Below, piece by piece: positions 32,931-40,180 of a stretch of DNA of 44,766 bases. The notes below the pieces were generated by a model that was not told the DNA's origin, made no database searches, and saw nothing but the letters and a program-made list of their open reading frames with translations. The stretch is from Actinomycetota bacterium. Lineage in GTDB: Bacteria > Actinomycetota > Actinomycetes > Actinomycetales > Microbacteriaceae. The stretch spans positions 1 through 44,766 of the forward strand of contig CANFVD010000008.1 in NCBI GenBank assembly GCA_947450345.1. Direction: 5' to 3'. The position numbers were made by a program, and so were the translations under genes. The first letter of the stretch is position 1. Each line of letters begins with the position of its first letter.

Positions 32931-33889
32931 TAGTCACTTCCTCGAATGACGATGGAGTCGGTGGACATGCTGGCGGGATCTCCGCGGTCAACATCGGGCT
33001 CGATGTAGATGACGCGAGCCTCGGGAACACGCTCGCGGATGCGCGCCTCGATGGTATCGATGCCGGCCGCGACCTGGGCAAACGGGAGCTTGGCCGGGAA
33101 GGCCAGTTTTGTCGCCACAAGAACTTCCTCGGGCCCCAGATAGAGCGTCTTGATGTGCACGATGCGCTGTGCTTCGGGGCCGGCCAAAATGGCGTCGGTG
33201 ATGTGCGTGAACATCTCATCGCTCACGCCCTCGCCCACGAGCAGTGACTTCGTCTCGATGCCGAGAATCACCGCAACGGCCACGAGAAGCGCGCCAATGC
33301 AGATCGTGCCAATCGCGTCCCATATCGGGTCGTTCGTGATGACCGTGAGGCCCACTCCGGCGAAGGCAAAAACCAATCCAATCAAAGCCGCGAAATCCTC
33401 GAGCAGAACGACCGGCAACTCCGGCGCTTTGGCGCGCCTGATGAACTTCACCCACGAAGCGCCTTGACGCAAGGGGTTCGATTCTGTGATGGCCGTGCGC
33501 AAAGAGAACGACTCGAGCACGATCGCCACGCTGAGGACCAGAATCGGCAGCCACCAGACCTCGAGGGCGTGTGGGTGGGTCAGCTTGTCAATTCCCTCGT
33601 AAATCGAGAACGCGCCACCAACGGTGAACAGGATGATCGACACCACGAACGCGTAAATGAAACGTTCGCGGCCGTAGCCAAACGGATGCTGTTTGGTGGC
33701 CTGACGTCGTGAGCGACTGCCACCACGAAGCAACAGGAGCTGGTTGGCCGAGTCGGCGAGTGAGTGCACTCCCTCGGCGAGCATCGAGCTCGACCCGGAG
33801 AAGGCCCACGCCACGAATTTGGTCACCGCGATTCCAAGATTCGCCAGTAGTGCCGCCACGATTGCTCGTTTTCCGCCAGATGCACTCAC
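32930..33889 (-). CDS. Cation diffusion facilitator (CDF) family transporter
   Basis: 319-residue divalent-metal/proton antiporter of the plasma membrane. Predicted six helices: TM2 SSMLAEGVHSLADSANQLLLL carries the HxxxD metal site, TM5 LLEDFAALIGLVFAFAGVGL the second half (EDxxA). A cytosolic C-terminal ferredoxin-like domain follows (RIVHIKTLYLGPEEVLVATKLAF, EARVIYIEPD). The second-site ExxxD rather than HxxxD and the TM2 HxxxD suggest Mn, Fe or Zn of uncertain preference. GTG start with GAGGGAGG 6 nt upstream. Operon with the GATase gene; divergent from proC over 46 bp. Confidence 0.93.
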   Translation of the reverse strand: MSASGGKRAIVAALLANLGIAVTKFVAWAFSGSSSMLAEGVHSLADSANQLLLLRGGSRSRRQATKQHPFGYGRERFIYAFVVSIILFTVGGAFSIYEGIDKLTHPHALEVWWLPILVLSVAIVLESFSLRTAITESNPLRQGASWVKFIRRAKAPELPVVLLEDFAALIGLVFAFAGVGLTVITNDPIWDAIGTICIGALLVAVAVILGIETKSLLVGEGVSDEMFTHITDAILAGPEAQRIVHIKTLYLGPEEVLVATKLAFPAKLPFAQVAAGIDTIEARIRERVPEARVIYIEPDVDRGDPASMSTDSIVIRGSD

Positions 33890-33923
33890 CGGTTGCCTCC
33901 CTCGAAGCTGTCTGCCCCAATCC

Positions 33924-33929
33924 TAGAAT
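33924..33929 (+). promoter_or_regulatory. -10 box of leaderless proC
   Basis: TAGAAT followed by 6 nt and a GTG at 33936. The earlier in-frame GTG at 33930 would lie within the spacer, so 33936 is the likelier start. Confidence 0.5.
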
Positions 33930-33935
33930 GTGACC

Positions 33936-34787
33936 GTGACCCACGAATCCTCGCTGCACTTGCCGGCCATTGCCATTCTGGGAGCCGGTTCTATGGGCCG
34001 CGCGATTCTTCAGGGTCTCCTCTCGCCCCACGTGCACGTGGCGACGGGCATCCGCATCACCAACAGACGCGTCGAGGCGGCGACCGACTTCGATACTGAA
34101 CCACGCGTCACCGCGTGGGTGACCAGCGAGAACCCTCAGGCGAACCGCGAGGCGGTGCGAGGAGCCAAGGTGGTGATCGTCGCCGTTAAACCCGCGGGAA
34201 TTACCGACATGCTTGCCGAGGTGTCCGACGACCTCGATGACGACGCGGTCGTCGTGAGTGTTGCGGCCGGCATAACGCTGGCGCAATTGCAGGCCGCAGT
34301 GGGTGACCAGCGCGCCGTGATGCGGGCCATGCCCAACACCCCCGCACAGATTCGTCGCGGGGTGACCGGAATTTCCTTGGGGCCGCAGGTCACAGCGGCG
34401 CAGCAAGAACTAGTGGAGAGCGTCTTCGCCACCGTGGGCAGTGTTGTCGTGGTGGGCGAAGAGCGCTTGAATGCGCTCACGGCCATCTCTGGTTCGGGCC
34501 CGGCATACGTCTTCTATTTGATCGAGCAGTGGGAGCAGGCGGCCCGGGACCAAGGATTTACTCAGGCCGAGGCCGCGCTGCTCGTGCGTGAGACAGTGCG
34601 GGGTGCGGCCGAACTGGTCATCGCCTCGGGGGAGCAGCCCGAGGAACTTCGCAGACGTGTCACAAGCCCCAACGGAACAACCGAGCGCGCCATCGCGACC
34701 CTCGAGCAGGCCCACCTTGCCGAACTCCTCGAGGCAGCAATGAAGGCGGCGATGGCCCGGGCGACGGAGATTGCCGCGGGCGGCTAA
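33936..34787 (+). CDS. proC: Pyrroline-5-carboxylate reductase
   Basis: 283-residue P5C reductase, the last step of proline synthesis (NAD(P)H-dependent). Rossmann start AIAILGAGSMGRAILQGLL, then VVIVAVKPAGITDML, VSVAAGITLAQL, RAMPNTPAQIRRGVTGIS, and the substrate-binding dimer domain TAISGSGPAYVFYLIEQWEQAA and RRRVTSPNGTTERAIATLE. All match ProC. Normal length. Start at GTG 33936 chosen from the -10 spacing; GTG 33930 is two codons longer. Confidence 0.96.
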   Translation: MTHESSLHLPAIAILGAGSMGRAILQGLLSPHVHVATGIRITNRRVEAATDFDTEPRVTAWVTSENPQANREAVRGAKVVIVAVKPAGITDMLAEVSDDLDDDAVVVSVAAGITLAQLQAAVGDQRAVMRAMPNTPAQIRRGVTGISLGPQVTAAQQELVESVFATVGSVVVVGEERLNALTAISGSGPAYVFYLIEQWEQAARDQGFTQAEAALLVRETVRGAAELVIASGEQPEELRRRVTSPNGTTERAIATLEQAHLAELLEAAMKAAMARATEIAAGG

Positions 34788-34821
34788 CACCCCCAGCAGC
34801 GGCCGGCCGGAGGCACATTCG

Positions 34822-34834
34822 CTTACACTGTAAG
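34822..34834. promoter_or_regulatory. Palindrome over the -10 box of the tandem-TetR gene
   Basis: CTTACA-C-TGTAAG is a perfect 13-bp palindrome. Its centre overlaps the TACACT -10 box (34824-34829), and the ATG follows 6 nt after that box. It fits an autorepressor site that would block both RNA polymerase and the leaderless start. Confidence 0.6.
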
Positions 34835-34835
34835 A

Positions 34836-35984
34836 ATGAGCGAACTTTCGGATGCGCGCCAAGCGCGTACGGTGGCCCGCTTTGTCGACGCAGCGGTTGT
34901 GGCCATTGGCGAAACCGGGATCGATCGGCTCTCGGTGAGCCGAATCGCCACGCTCGCCGGCGCCTCACGCCCCACTTTCTATGCCTACTTTGGCGAAGTC
35001 GGGGGTTTGCTCGCCGAGCTCTGGCTCGCACGCGGCGCCGCATTCCTTGATTGGCTCGTCAACCCCAGCGTGAGCTATGCCATGTCCAGCAGCAACGAGA
35101 AGATTGAGCTCGAGGTGATGGCCGAGGTTTTTGCCGTGGCGCATCGCATTCCAGAACTTTCCGAAGTGGTGAATCCATCGGTCGGCGAATGGTGGCAGAC
35201 ACGGACACACGGGTCCGAGTATGTCGCTTTGAAGGTGGCCTGGGTCGCGGCGGCTCGTCTCGGTGAAATCCTCACGTACAAGGTAGACAGCGACGTCACG
35301 CTGGCTGTTTTCGGGGAACACTTCATTTGGACGCTCGGCCACGAGTGTCAGAATCCACCGCCGCCCCTCACTCCCTCGCTCCTTCCCCAGGTCAGTGACC
35401 CGGTGGCGACCACTGATTCGATGGATCGTCGACTCATGGATGCGGCCGTGAAAGTCATCTCCTCGTCGGGCGTTGCGGCTGCATCGATGACGCGGATCGC
35501 GCGCACCGCACGCGTGACCACGGGCGCGGCATATCCGCGGTTCGCGGGTTCCGAGAGCCTTGTTTTGTCAGCGTTTGAAAACTGGATCACGGAGGTAACC
35601 GACGAGAACCTCAGCCAAATTGGCCCCGAAGGTTTTAGCCCGGACGACTTTGGGCTTTTCGTGATTGCAGGGCTTCAGGCCTATAGAAAGATTTGGCGAA
35701 ACTTTCGTGTGGAGACGCATCTCGAGGGGGCGATCAATGCGGAACTCGCGACGTCAATGAGATCGACTCTGCGGGCAACGAATGACCGAGTGGTGCTCGG
35801 GCTGGGTCGCATACCCGCAACTGGTGAACAAAAGCGCGCGATCGCGTATTGGGTGCACACGATAGGAATCGGCATGGCAATTCTCTTCAATGCCGGGCTC
35901 GCCCTTGATCGCCTCGACCATCGAATGATTACTCGAGACATGATGGGCGCGCTCCTCGCCGGACCGTCGTCGACCTCGTCCTAG
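34836..35984 (+). CDS. Tandem TetR regulator (two TetR units in one chain)
   Basis: 382 residues, about twice the normal TetR length. Unit 1 (1-~185): HTH RFVDAAVVAIGETGIDRLSVSRIATLAGASRPTFYAYF in two pieces, then a helical ligand-binding region. A proline-rich joint (NPPPPLTPSLLP) at ~170-182 leads to unit 2 (~195-382): RRLMDAAVKVISSSG, ASMTRIARTARVTTGAAYPRF, then a second helical domain. Unit 2's recognition helix is intact (VTTGAAYPRF). One chain could therefore act as a pseudo-dimer, or a dimer could touch two operators. It is probably an autorepressor (palindrome at 34822). Ligand unknown; an ArsR gene follows on the same strand. Confidence 0.88.
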   Translation: MSELSDARQARTVARFVDAAVVAIGETGIDRLSVSRIATLAGASRPTFYAYFGEVGGLLAELWLARGAAFLDWLVNPSVSYAMSSSNEKIELEVMAEVFAVAHRIPELSEVVNPSVGEWWQTRTHGSEYVALKVAWVAAARLGEILTYKVDSDVTLAVFGEHFIWTLGHECQNPPPPLTPSLLPQVSDPVATTDSMDRRLMDAAVKVISSSGVAAASMTRIARTARVTTGAAYPRFAGSESLVLSAFENWITEVTDENLSQIGPEGFSPDDFGLFVIAGLQAYRKIWRNFRVETHLEGAINAELATSMRSTLRATNDRVVLGLGRIPATGEQKRAIAYWVHTIGIGMAILFNAGLALDRLDHRMITRDMMGALLAGPSSTSS

Positions 35985-36023
35985 GCGAACGAACCGACCC
36001 GCCGCGTGAACCGATGCGCGCGG

Positions 36024-36029
36024 TAACAT
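36024..36029 (+). promoter_or_regulatory. -10 box of leaderless ArsR-family gene
   Basis: TAACAT, then 7 nt, then ATG at 36037. No ribosome site is visible. Confidence 0.45.
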
Positions 36030-36036
36030 ATATTCC

Positions 36037-36516
36037 ATGGCCGACATATTCGATGTAATCTCCGACGCGACCCGGCGCGACATCCTCGCATTACTCCTCA
36101 CGCGAGCCGCTTCGGCAACTCCGGAGTTGAGCGTGAGTGACCTGGTGGCCCAGACGAAGTTGACGCAGCCCACGGTCTCGAAGCAGCTCAAGGTGCTGCG
36201 CGATGCGGGACTGGTGTCGGTGCGTGAAGACGGTCAGCACCGGTACTACCGGCTCGACACAACTCCACTCGCCGCGCTGGGTGACTGGTTGGAGGGCTTT
36301 GTTGCGAAGGCATCCCGGCCACGCGGCTCCTCATCGCAAGCCGCAGCACCCGAAGCACAGAGCATCCTGCCGGAAGACATTCGCACGGTCGCGGGTGAAG
36401 CTGGCGCGGCAGTCGCCTCCGCCCTGTTCCGCGCACGCGAGGCCTGGAGCGACCTCAAGGCGCAGGCCACAGACGCGGCAGAGCGTGCCGCCGCGGAGCT
36501 GCGTAAGCGATCGTAA
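36037..36516 (+). CDS. ArsR-type winged-helix regulator with Ala-rich tail
   Basis: 159-residue ArsR/SmtB-like repressor. Helix-turn-helix: IFDVISDATRRDILALLL, LSVSDLVAQTKLTQPTVSKQLKVLRDAGLV and wing VREDGQHRYYRLD. No cysteine is present, so classical metal-thiolate sensing is excluded. The C-terminal ~65 residues (after WLEGFVAK) are a Ser/Ala-rich linker and an amphipathic helix (ASALFRAREAWSDLKAQATDAAERAAAELRK split here only by reading), which could mediate oligomerisation. Upstream of the ribosomal-protein gene, 117 bp apart. Confidence 0.88.
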   Translation: MADIFDVISDATRRDILALLLTRAASATPELSVSDLVAQTKLTQPTVSKQLKVLRDAGLVSVREDGQHRYYRLDTTPLAALGDWLEGFVAKASRPRGSSSQAAAPEAQSILPEDIRTVAGEAGAAVASALFRAREAWSDLKAQATDAAERAAAELRKRS

Positions 36517-36633
36517 CCGACGCGGTCAGCACGCCCTGTTCATCTCGGCTAGACTTTCGCGAGGCAAAGAGTTGCCCGTATTTCCTGCTCACCGCGACAT
36601 CGCGATGAGCGATCAACACTAAGAGGTACCTAC

Positions 36634-36732
36634 GTGGGTTCAGTTATCAAGAAGCGCCGCAAGCGGATGGCTAAGAAGAAGCACCGCAAGCTGCTGCGCA
36701 AGACGCGTCACCAGCGTCGCAACAAGAAGTAG
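36634..36732 (+). CDS. Small ribosomal protein bS22 (AURKAIP1/COX24 domain)
   Basis: 32-codon gene for an extremely basic peptide: it starts GSVIKKRRKRMAKKKHRK and ends in an LLRKTRHQRRNKK-type tail. This KKRRKRMxKKKxRKxxxxTRxxRR pattern is the actinobacterial bS22 (a mycobacterial 30S component) and the COX24/AURKAIP1 domain of mitochondrial mS38. It binds the decoding-region rRNA of the small subunit. GTG start with AAGAGG 7 nt upstream. It is short enough to be missed by length-filtered gene callers. Followed 10 nt later by the glutaredoxin-like gene. A TAGACT hexamer at 36550-36555 could be its -10 box. Confidence 0.93.
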   Translation: MGSVIKKRRKRMAKKKHRKLLRKTRHQRRNKK

Positions 36733-36742
36733 TCGCCGGAGC

Positions 36743-36997
36743 ATGTCCGTCACCGTGACCCTCATCGGTCGGGACGGATGCCACCTGTGCGACGATGCCC
36801 GTGCCATCGTGAGTGACGTAGTGTCACGACACGATGGCATCGCATTTAACGAGCAATCCATCGATGACAATCCGGAGCTGGCAGAGCGCTATCGCGATGA
36901 AATTCCCGTCGTCCTCATCGACGATAAAGTGCACAACTTCTGGCGCATCGACGCCGATCGACTCGACCGAGCCCTCCGCGAAAGGACACAGAAATGA
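36743..36997 (+). CDS. Glutaredoxin-like protein (DUF836 type)
   Basis: 84-residue thioredoxin-fold protein. CxxC at VTLIGRDGCHLCDDARAIV, cis-Pro in EIPVVLIDD and a C-terminal helix DADRLDRALRE. This is the small glutaredoxin-like family that often has no assigned partner. Start ATG overlaps a short gap after bS22; its stop overlaps the start of the Dabb gene (ATGA), so bS22, this gene and Dabb likely form one transcript. Confidence 0.9.
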   Translation: MSVTVTLIGRDGCHLCDDARAIVSDVVSRHDGIAFNEQSIDDNPELAERYRDEIPVVLIDDKVHNFWRIDADRLDRALRERTQK

Positions 36998-37296
36998 GTA
37001 TCAGACACGTCGTCATGTGGCGCCTTGCCGGTGACACCTCGAGTGCGAAGGCGGCCAACGCTCAGCTGGTAAAGGACGCCTTGCTGCCCCTGGTGGGCAA
37101 ACTGCCCGAAATTGTGTCGATGACCCTGCACGACAACATCGTCGATGAAGCGCGTAACGCGGACCTCATTCTGATCAGCGAGTTCGCCACACTCGAGGAC
37201 CTTCAGGCCTATCAGGTGCACCCGGATCACGTGGCCGCCGCCGCCGTGATCCGCGAGGCGACGACCGATCGCGTGGTTGGCGACTGGGAGCAGTAA
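36994..37296 (+). CDS. Dabb (stress-responsive A/B barrel) family protein
   Basis: 100-residue dimeric alpha/beta barrel protein: IRHVVMWRLAGD, then LISEFATLEDLQAYQVHPDHVAAAAVIRE and DRVVGDWE. The HxVxxxL start and the YQxHPxH segment are the family signature. Its members range from olivetolic-acid-cyclase-like enzymes to proteins of unknown role; no activity is assigned here. ATGA overlap with the preceding gene. A shared terminator hairpin lies just downstream. Confidence 0.9.
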   Translation: MSIRHVVMWRLAGDTSSAKAANAQLVKDALLPLVGKLPEIVSMTLHDNIVDEARNADLILISEFATLEDLQAYQVHPDHVAAAAVIREATTDRVVGDWEQ

Positions 37297-37299
37297 TCG

Positions 37300-37335
37300 A
37301 AAAACGGCCCGAACTCCATGTGGAGTCCGGGCCGT
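37300..37335 (-). terminator. Terminator between the Dabb and PLDc_N/SHOCT genes
   Basis: A 14-pair stem (37304-37317 with 37322-37335; one mismatch) with a 4-nt loop. On the minus strand it is followed by TTTTT, serving the PLDc_N/SHOCT gene. The GC-rich stem may also stop plus-strand transcription of the bS22 unit. Confidence 0.85.
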
Positions 37336-37348
37336 GCGTTCGCAAAAC

Positions 37349-37729
37349 CTAGCTTGCGAGGATCTTCTTCTTCAGGGCCGTGTACTCGGTGTCGGTGATG
37401 GCACCCGACTTCTTGAGCTTGTCGGCCTTGGCGATTTCGTCGGCATGTGATGCACCGGCAACTTCGCGGATGTAGTCATCCTGCTCTTTCTTGAATTCGG
37501 CAACCGCAGCAGCCTGGCGCTTGGCCATGCCGTTTCCGCGGGCGATGACGTAGATGAGCACACCGAGCCACCACGTCACGATGAGCAGAATGACCCAGCC
37601 GGCCTTAGCCCAGCCGCTGAGCTTGTGGTCGTTGAAGAGGTCACTGATGATCGAGAAGAGGAGCATGAAGTAAGCGACAAACACGAAGGCGAGAAGTACC
37701 CACCAGATGAGGTCCAGGAAGTTGGCCAT
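37349..37729 (-). CDS. Small membrane protein with PLDc_N and SHOCT domains
   Basis: 126-residue protein with two hydrophobic helices (LIWWVLLAFVFVAYFMLLFSII and AGWVILLIVTWWLGVLIYVI) separated by DLFNDHKLSGWAKA, the pattern of the cardiolipin-synthase/phospholipase D N-terminal region. A charged linker then leads to a SHOCT motif (ADEIAKADKLKKSGAITDTEYTALKKKIL read in part). SHOCT tails often mediate oligomer or protein contacts. Role unknown, probably membrane-associated. ATG with AAAGG 9 nt upstream; divergent from the mycoredoxin-like gene. Confidence 0.9.
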   Translation of the reverse strand: MANFLDLIWWVLLAFVFVAYFMLLFSIISDLFNDHKLSGWAKAGWVILLIVTWWLGVLIYVIARGNGMAKRQAAAVAEFKKEQDDYIREVAGASHADEIAKADKLKKSGAITDTEYTALKKKILAS

Positions 37730-37798
37730 GGGGAAGAACCTTTCTAAAGGAAAAGAGACGTGACAATGGCGTCAGCGTCCGTGGCAACTATAGCCATT

Positions 37799-37804
37799 TA
37801 GACT
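37799..37804 (+). promoter_or_regulatory. -10 box of leaderless mycoredoxin-like gene
   Basis: TAGACT, then 6 nt, then ATG at 37811, with no ribosome site. Confidence 0.5.
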
Positions 37805-37810
37805 GAACAT

Positions 37811-38074
37811 ATGACACATCACGCATCCGACCGCATCACCATGTTCGGCGCCGAATGGTGCGGCGACTGCCGCCGCAGCAAGAAGCTGCTCGATACTCTC
37901 GGCGTTGACTACGACTACATCGACCTCGAGGCCATCGAAGACGCTGCCAGCGAAGCCGAGGCGATTGCGGGCCGCAAGAACATTCCTGTGATTGCGTTCC
38001 CCGACGGTACTCACCAGGTGGAGCCCACGGACCCCGATCTGCACGCCAAGCTCACTGCACTCGGCGCTCTCTAA
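37811..38074 (+). CDS. Mycoredoxin-like glutaredoxin
   Basis: 87-residue glutaredoxin-fold oxidoreductase. Active site WCGDCRRSKKLLD (C-x-x-C with Asp before the second Cys), cis-Pro in KNIPVIAFPDGTHQVEPTD. Actinobacterial mycoredoxins use W-C-G/P-x-C and reduce mycothiol mixed disulphides, so this role is likely but not proven. Starts at ATG 37811 on the -10 evidence. The 44-bp gap to the convergent aspS holds a small GAGACGTCTC palindrome. Confidence 0.88.
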   Translation: MTHHASDRITMFGAEWCGDCRRSKKLLDTLGVDYDYIDLEAIEDAASEAEAIAGRKNIPVIAFPDGTHQVEPTDPDLHAKLTALGAL

Positions 38075-38118
38075 GCCCAGTTGCTCTTCCGGCAACCGTC
38101 CTGAGACGTCTCGAAAAC

Positions 38119-39429
38119 CTAAGGCGCGAGGCGGTTAGGCCCGCGGAAGAGGAACGACACCTCGCGCAAGTTCGGCTGGTGCAAGAGCAACATCAGCATG
38201 CGGGAAAGTCCCATGCCGAAGCCACCGTGCGGCGGAACTCCGTAGCGGAAGAAGTCGAGGTAGAACGACAAGCCCTCGGGGTCGAGTCCCTTTTCGCGCG
38301 CCTGTGCCTCAAGGACCTCAATGCGGTGCTCGCGCTGAGCGCCGGTGGTGATCTCGGTACCGTTCCAGATGAGGTCATAACTCTTGGTGAGAGCCGGGTT
38401 GTCGTCGTGACGCATGTGATAAAACGGGCGAATGTTCGCGGCGTAGTCGGTGAGAAACACGAACTCGTGGCCCAGCTCTTCGGCGGCGTAGGCGGCAATC
38501 TGGCGCTCACCTTCCGGGTCCATGTCTTCATCATCACGGGGCACCTCGTACCCACGCTCGGCCACGATGCGCTTGGCCTCTGCCAGCGGGATGCGCGGGA
38601 ACGGGATTGACGGAACCGTCACGTCGACGTCAAAGAGTTCCTTGATTGCATCGCCGTGCTTTTCTTTCACCGCGGAAAGCGCTGCGACCAGCAGTTCTTC
38701 CTGCATCGCCATCACGTCTTCGTGGTTGTCGATCCAGCTCAGCTCAGCGTCAACGCTGATGAACTCCGTGGCGTGGCGTGAGGTGAACGACGGGTCGGCG
38801 CGAAACACGGGACCAATTTCGAACACTTTGCCGAAACCGGCGCTTTGCGCCATCTGCTTGTAGAACTGGGGGCTCTGCGCCAGGTAGGCGGTGGTCTCGA
38901 AGTATTCGAGCTGGAAGAGTTCGGCGTGCGACTCGGATGCGCTGGCCATGAGCTTGGGCGTGTGAATCTCGATGTACCCGCGGTCGATCCAGTAGCAGCG
39001 CATGGCGTGCTCCATAGTGGTCTGCACGCGGAACATCAGGTTGTTGCGCGCGGTGCGCAGGTCGATGAAACGCCAGTCGAGACGCTTATCGATGCTCGTG
39101 TCGTCGGCGATGGGAGTCTCCGCAATGGCGGCTCCGGCCACGACGATGCCGTCGACCTTGATTTCGAGCCCACCGAGCTTGACGCGCTCGTCGAGCTTCA
39201 GTTCGCCCGTGACTGTGAGAAAGGTTCCGGCGGCGAGGCCGGAGATGGTCTCGGCAATGGGGTCAGTCTCTTCGCTGCGAGGGTGAACCAACTGCGCAGC
39301 ACCGGACTCATCGCGGAGAACCACGAACTGCACCTTCTTTTGGTCGCGCACAGTGTCGACCCAACCAGAGACCGATACGGGTCCTTCGGGGGTTGCGGGC
39401 AGGTCGGCAATGAGGATGCGATTCGTCAC
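38119..39429 (-). CDS. aspS: Aspartyl-tRNA(Asp/Asn) synthetase, compact type
   Basis: 436-residue class II synthetase charging Asp onto tRNA. Seen: an N-terminal OB fold (VSVSGWVDTVRDQKKVQFVVLRD), motif 2 region FEIGPVFRADPSFTSRHATEF, QSPQFYKQM, and motif 3 GGFGMGLSRMLMLLL. The ~150-residue GAD insertion of bacterial AspRS (normally ~590 aa) is absent. This matches the compact archaeal-like 'aspartate-tRNA(Asn) ligase', usually non-discriminating, so Asn-tRNA would be made via GatCAB (no gat genes in the window). The GTG at 39429 is chosen since a TAAAGT box ends 8 nt upstream and the OB fold starts there; an in-frame upstream start would overlap the divergent promoter. Confidence 0.94.
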   Translation of the reverse strand: MTNRILIADLPATPEGPVSVSGWVDTVRDQKKVQFVVLRDESGAAQLVHPRSEETDPIAETISGLAAGTFLTVTGELKLDERVKLGGLEIKVDGIVVAGAAIAETPIADDTSIDKRLDWRFIDLRTARNNLMFRVQTTMEHAMRCYWIDRGYIEIHTPKLMASASESHAELFQLEYFETTAYLAQSPQFYKQMAQSAGFGKVFEIGPVFRADPSFTSRHATEFISVDAELSWIDNHEDVMAMQEELLVAALSAVKEKHGDAIKELFDVDVTVPSIPFPRIPLAEAKRIVAERGYEVPRDDEDMDPEGERQIAAYAAEELGHEFVFLTDYAANIRPFYHMRHDDNPALTKSYDLIWNGTEITTGAQREHRIEVLEAQAREKGLDPEGLSFYLDFFRYGVPPHGGFGMGLSRMLMLLLHQPNLREVSFLFRGPNRLAP

Positions 39430-39437
39430 AGTCCCCA

Positions 39438-39443
39438 ACTTTA
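39438..39443 (-). promoter_or_regulatory. -10 box of aspS
   Basis: TAAAGT on the minus strand, 8 nt before the GTG start; the mRNA would be leaderless or have only 1-2 leader bases. Confidence 0.45.
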
Positions 39444-39507
39444 CCGCTATCGCTGGTTCGCGAGCCGACGCCGGTGTCTCCCGGAAAAAGCACAGGAACC
39501 CCGCGCC

Positions 39508-39513
39508 TAGACT
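39508..39513 (+). promoter_or_regulatory. -10 box of the phosphatase-cytochrome c maturation operon
   Basis: TAGACT, then 7 nt, then ATG at 39521. The entire five-gene operon downstream may be read from this leaderless promoter. Confidence 0.5.
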
Positions 39514-39520
39514 TGACCCC

Positions 39521-40180
39521 ATGGAGGCCCGGCAGATTCATCTTGTGCGTCACGGTGAGGTCTTTAATCCTGACCGCGTGCTCTACGGACGCCTCGAGAA
39601 CTTTGGACTGAGCGAGCGCGGTGTGCTCATGGCACAGGCCGCTGCCGACAACCTTGCTTCGCGAGGTCGGCCCGTTGCGTCTCTGGTGAGTTCGCCCCTT
39701 CAGCGCACGCAAGAATCAGCGGCTCCTGTAGCCAAAGCTCTGGGCCTGACGCCCGTGATTGACGAGCGCATCATTGAACCTACGAACGTGTTCGAGGGCA
39801 AGCGGATGCGCGGTCCGGACTCGGCGCTCAAAGATGTTTCGAACTGGAAGTATTTGCTCAACCCGTGGCGCCCCAGCTGGGGCGAGCCCTATCGCAGCAT
39901 CGTTGCGCGCATGTTGGACGCCATGACCGAAGCGATGGCCACGAACGACGCCGGTGATGTGGTGATGGTGAGCCATCAGTTGCCGATCATGACAGTGCAT
40001 CGCGGGCTCGCAAACAAGTCGTTCTTTCACGACCCGCGACTGCGTCGCTGCGCGCTGTCGAGCATCACCTCGTTCGAGTGGCGGGACGAGAACTTCACCG
40101 AGCGCGGTTTTGTCGAGGTGGGCTACGTCGATCCGGCGGCACACCTCTCGGTCGGTGCCATCGACGTGGGAGCGGTGTGA
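39521..40180 (+). CDS. Histidine phosphatase (phosphoglycerate mutase-like) family protein
   Basis: 219-residue histidine phosphatase. The RHGE motif (IHLVRHGEVFNP) carries the phospho-His; SSPLQRTQESAAP gives the second Arg, and MVSHQLPIMTVHRGL the second His. It is in the group of small phosphatases often found ahead of ccs genes in actinobacteria; substrate unknown. The ATG at 39521 is chosen from the -10 layout: an earlier in-frame start would add 56 residues overlapping the divergent aspS promoter. Its stop overlaps the next gene's GTG by 4 nt (GTGA). Confidence 0.92.
   Translation: MEARQIHLVRHGEVFNPDRVLYGRLENFGLSERGVLMAQAAADNLASRGRPVASLVSSPLQRTQESAAPVAKALGLTPVIDERIIEPTNVFEGKRMRGPDSALKDVSNWKYLLNPWRPSWGEPYRSIVARMLDAMTEAMATNDAGDVVMVSHQLPIMTVHRGLANKSFFHDPRLRRCALSSITSFEWRDENFTERGFVEVGYVDPAAHLSVGAIDVGAV

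Noticed and set aside
33588-34406. A long minus-strand open frame across proC and part of the CDF gene
   Set aside because: Both sense genes carry full family motifs and the antisense protein has none.
39429-39522. Longer aspS and phosphatase starts in the divergent gap
   Set aside because: They would run through each other's -10 boxes and add sequence not found in these families.
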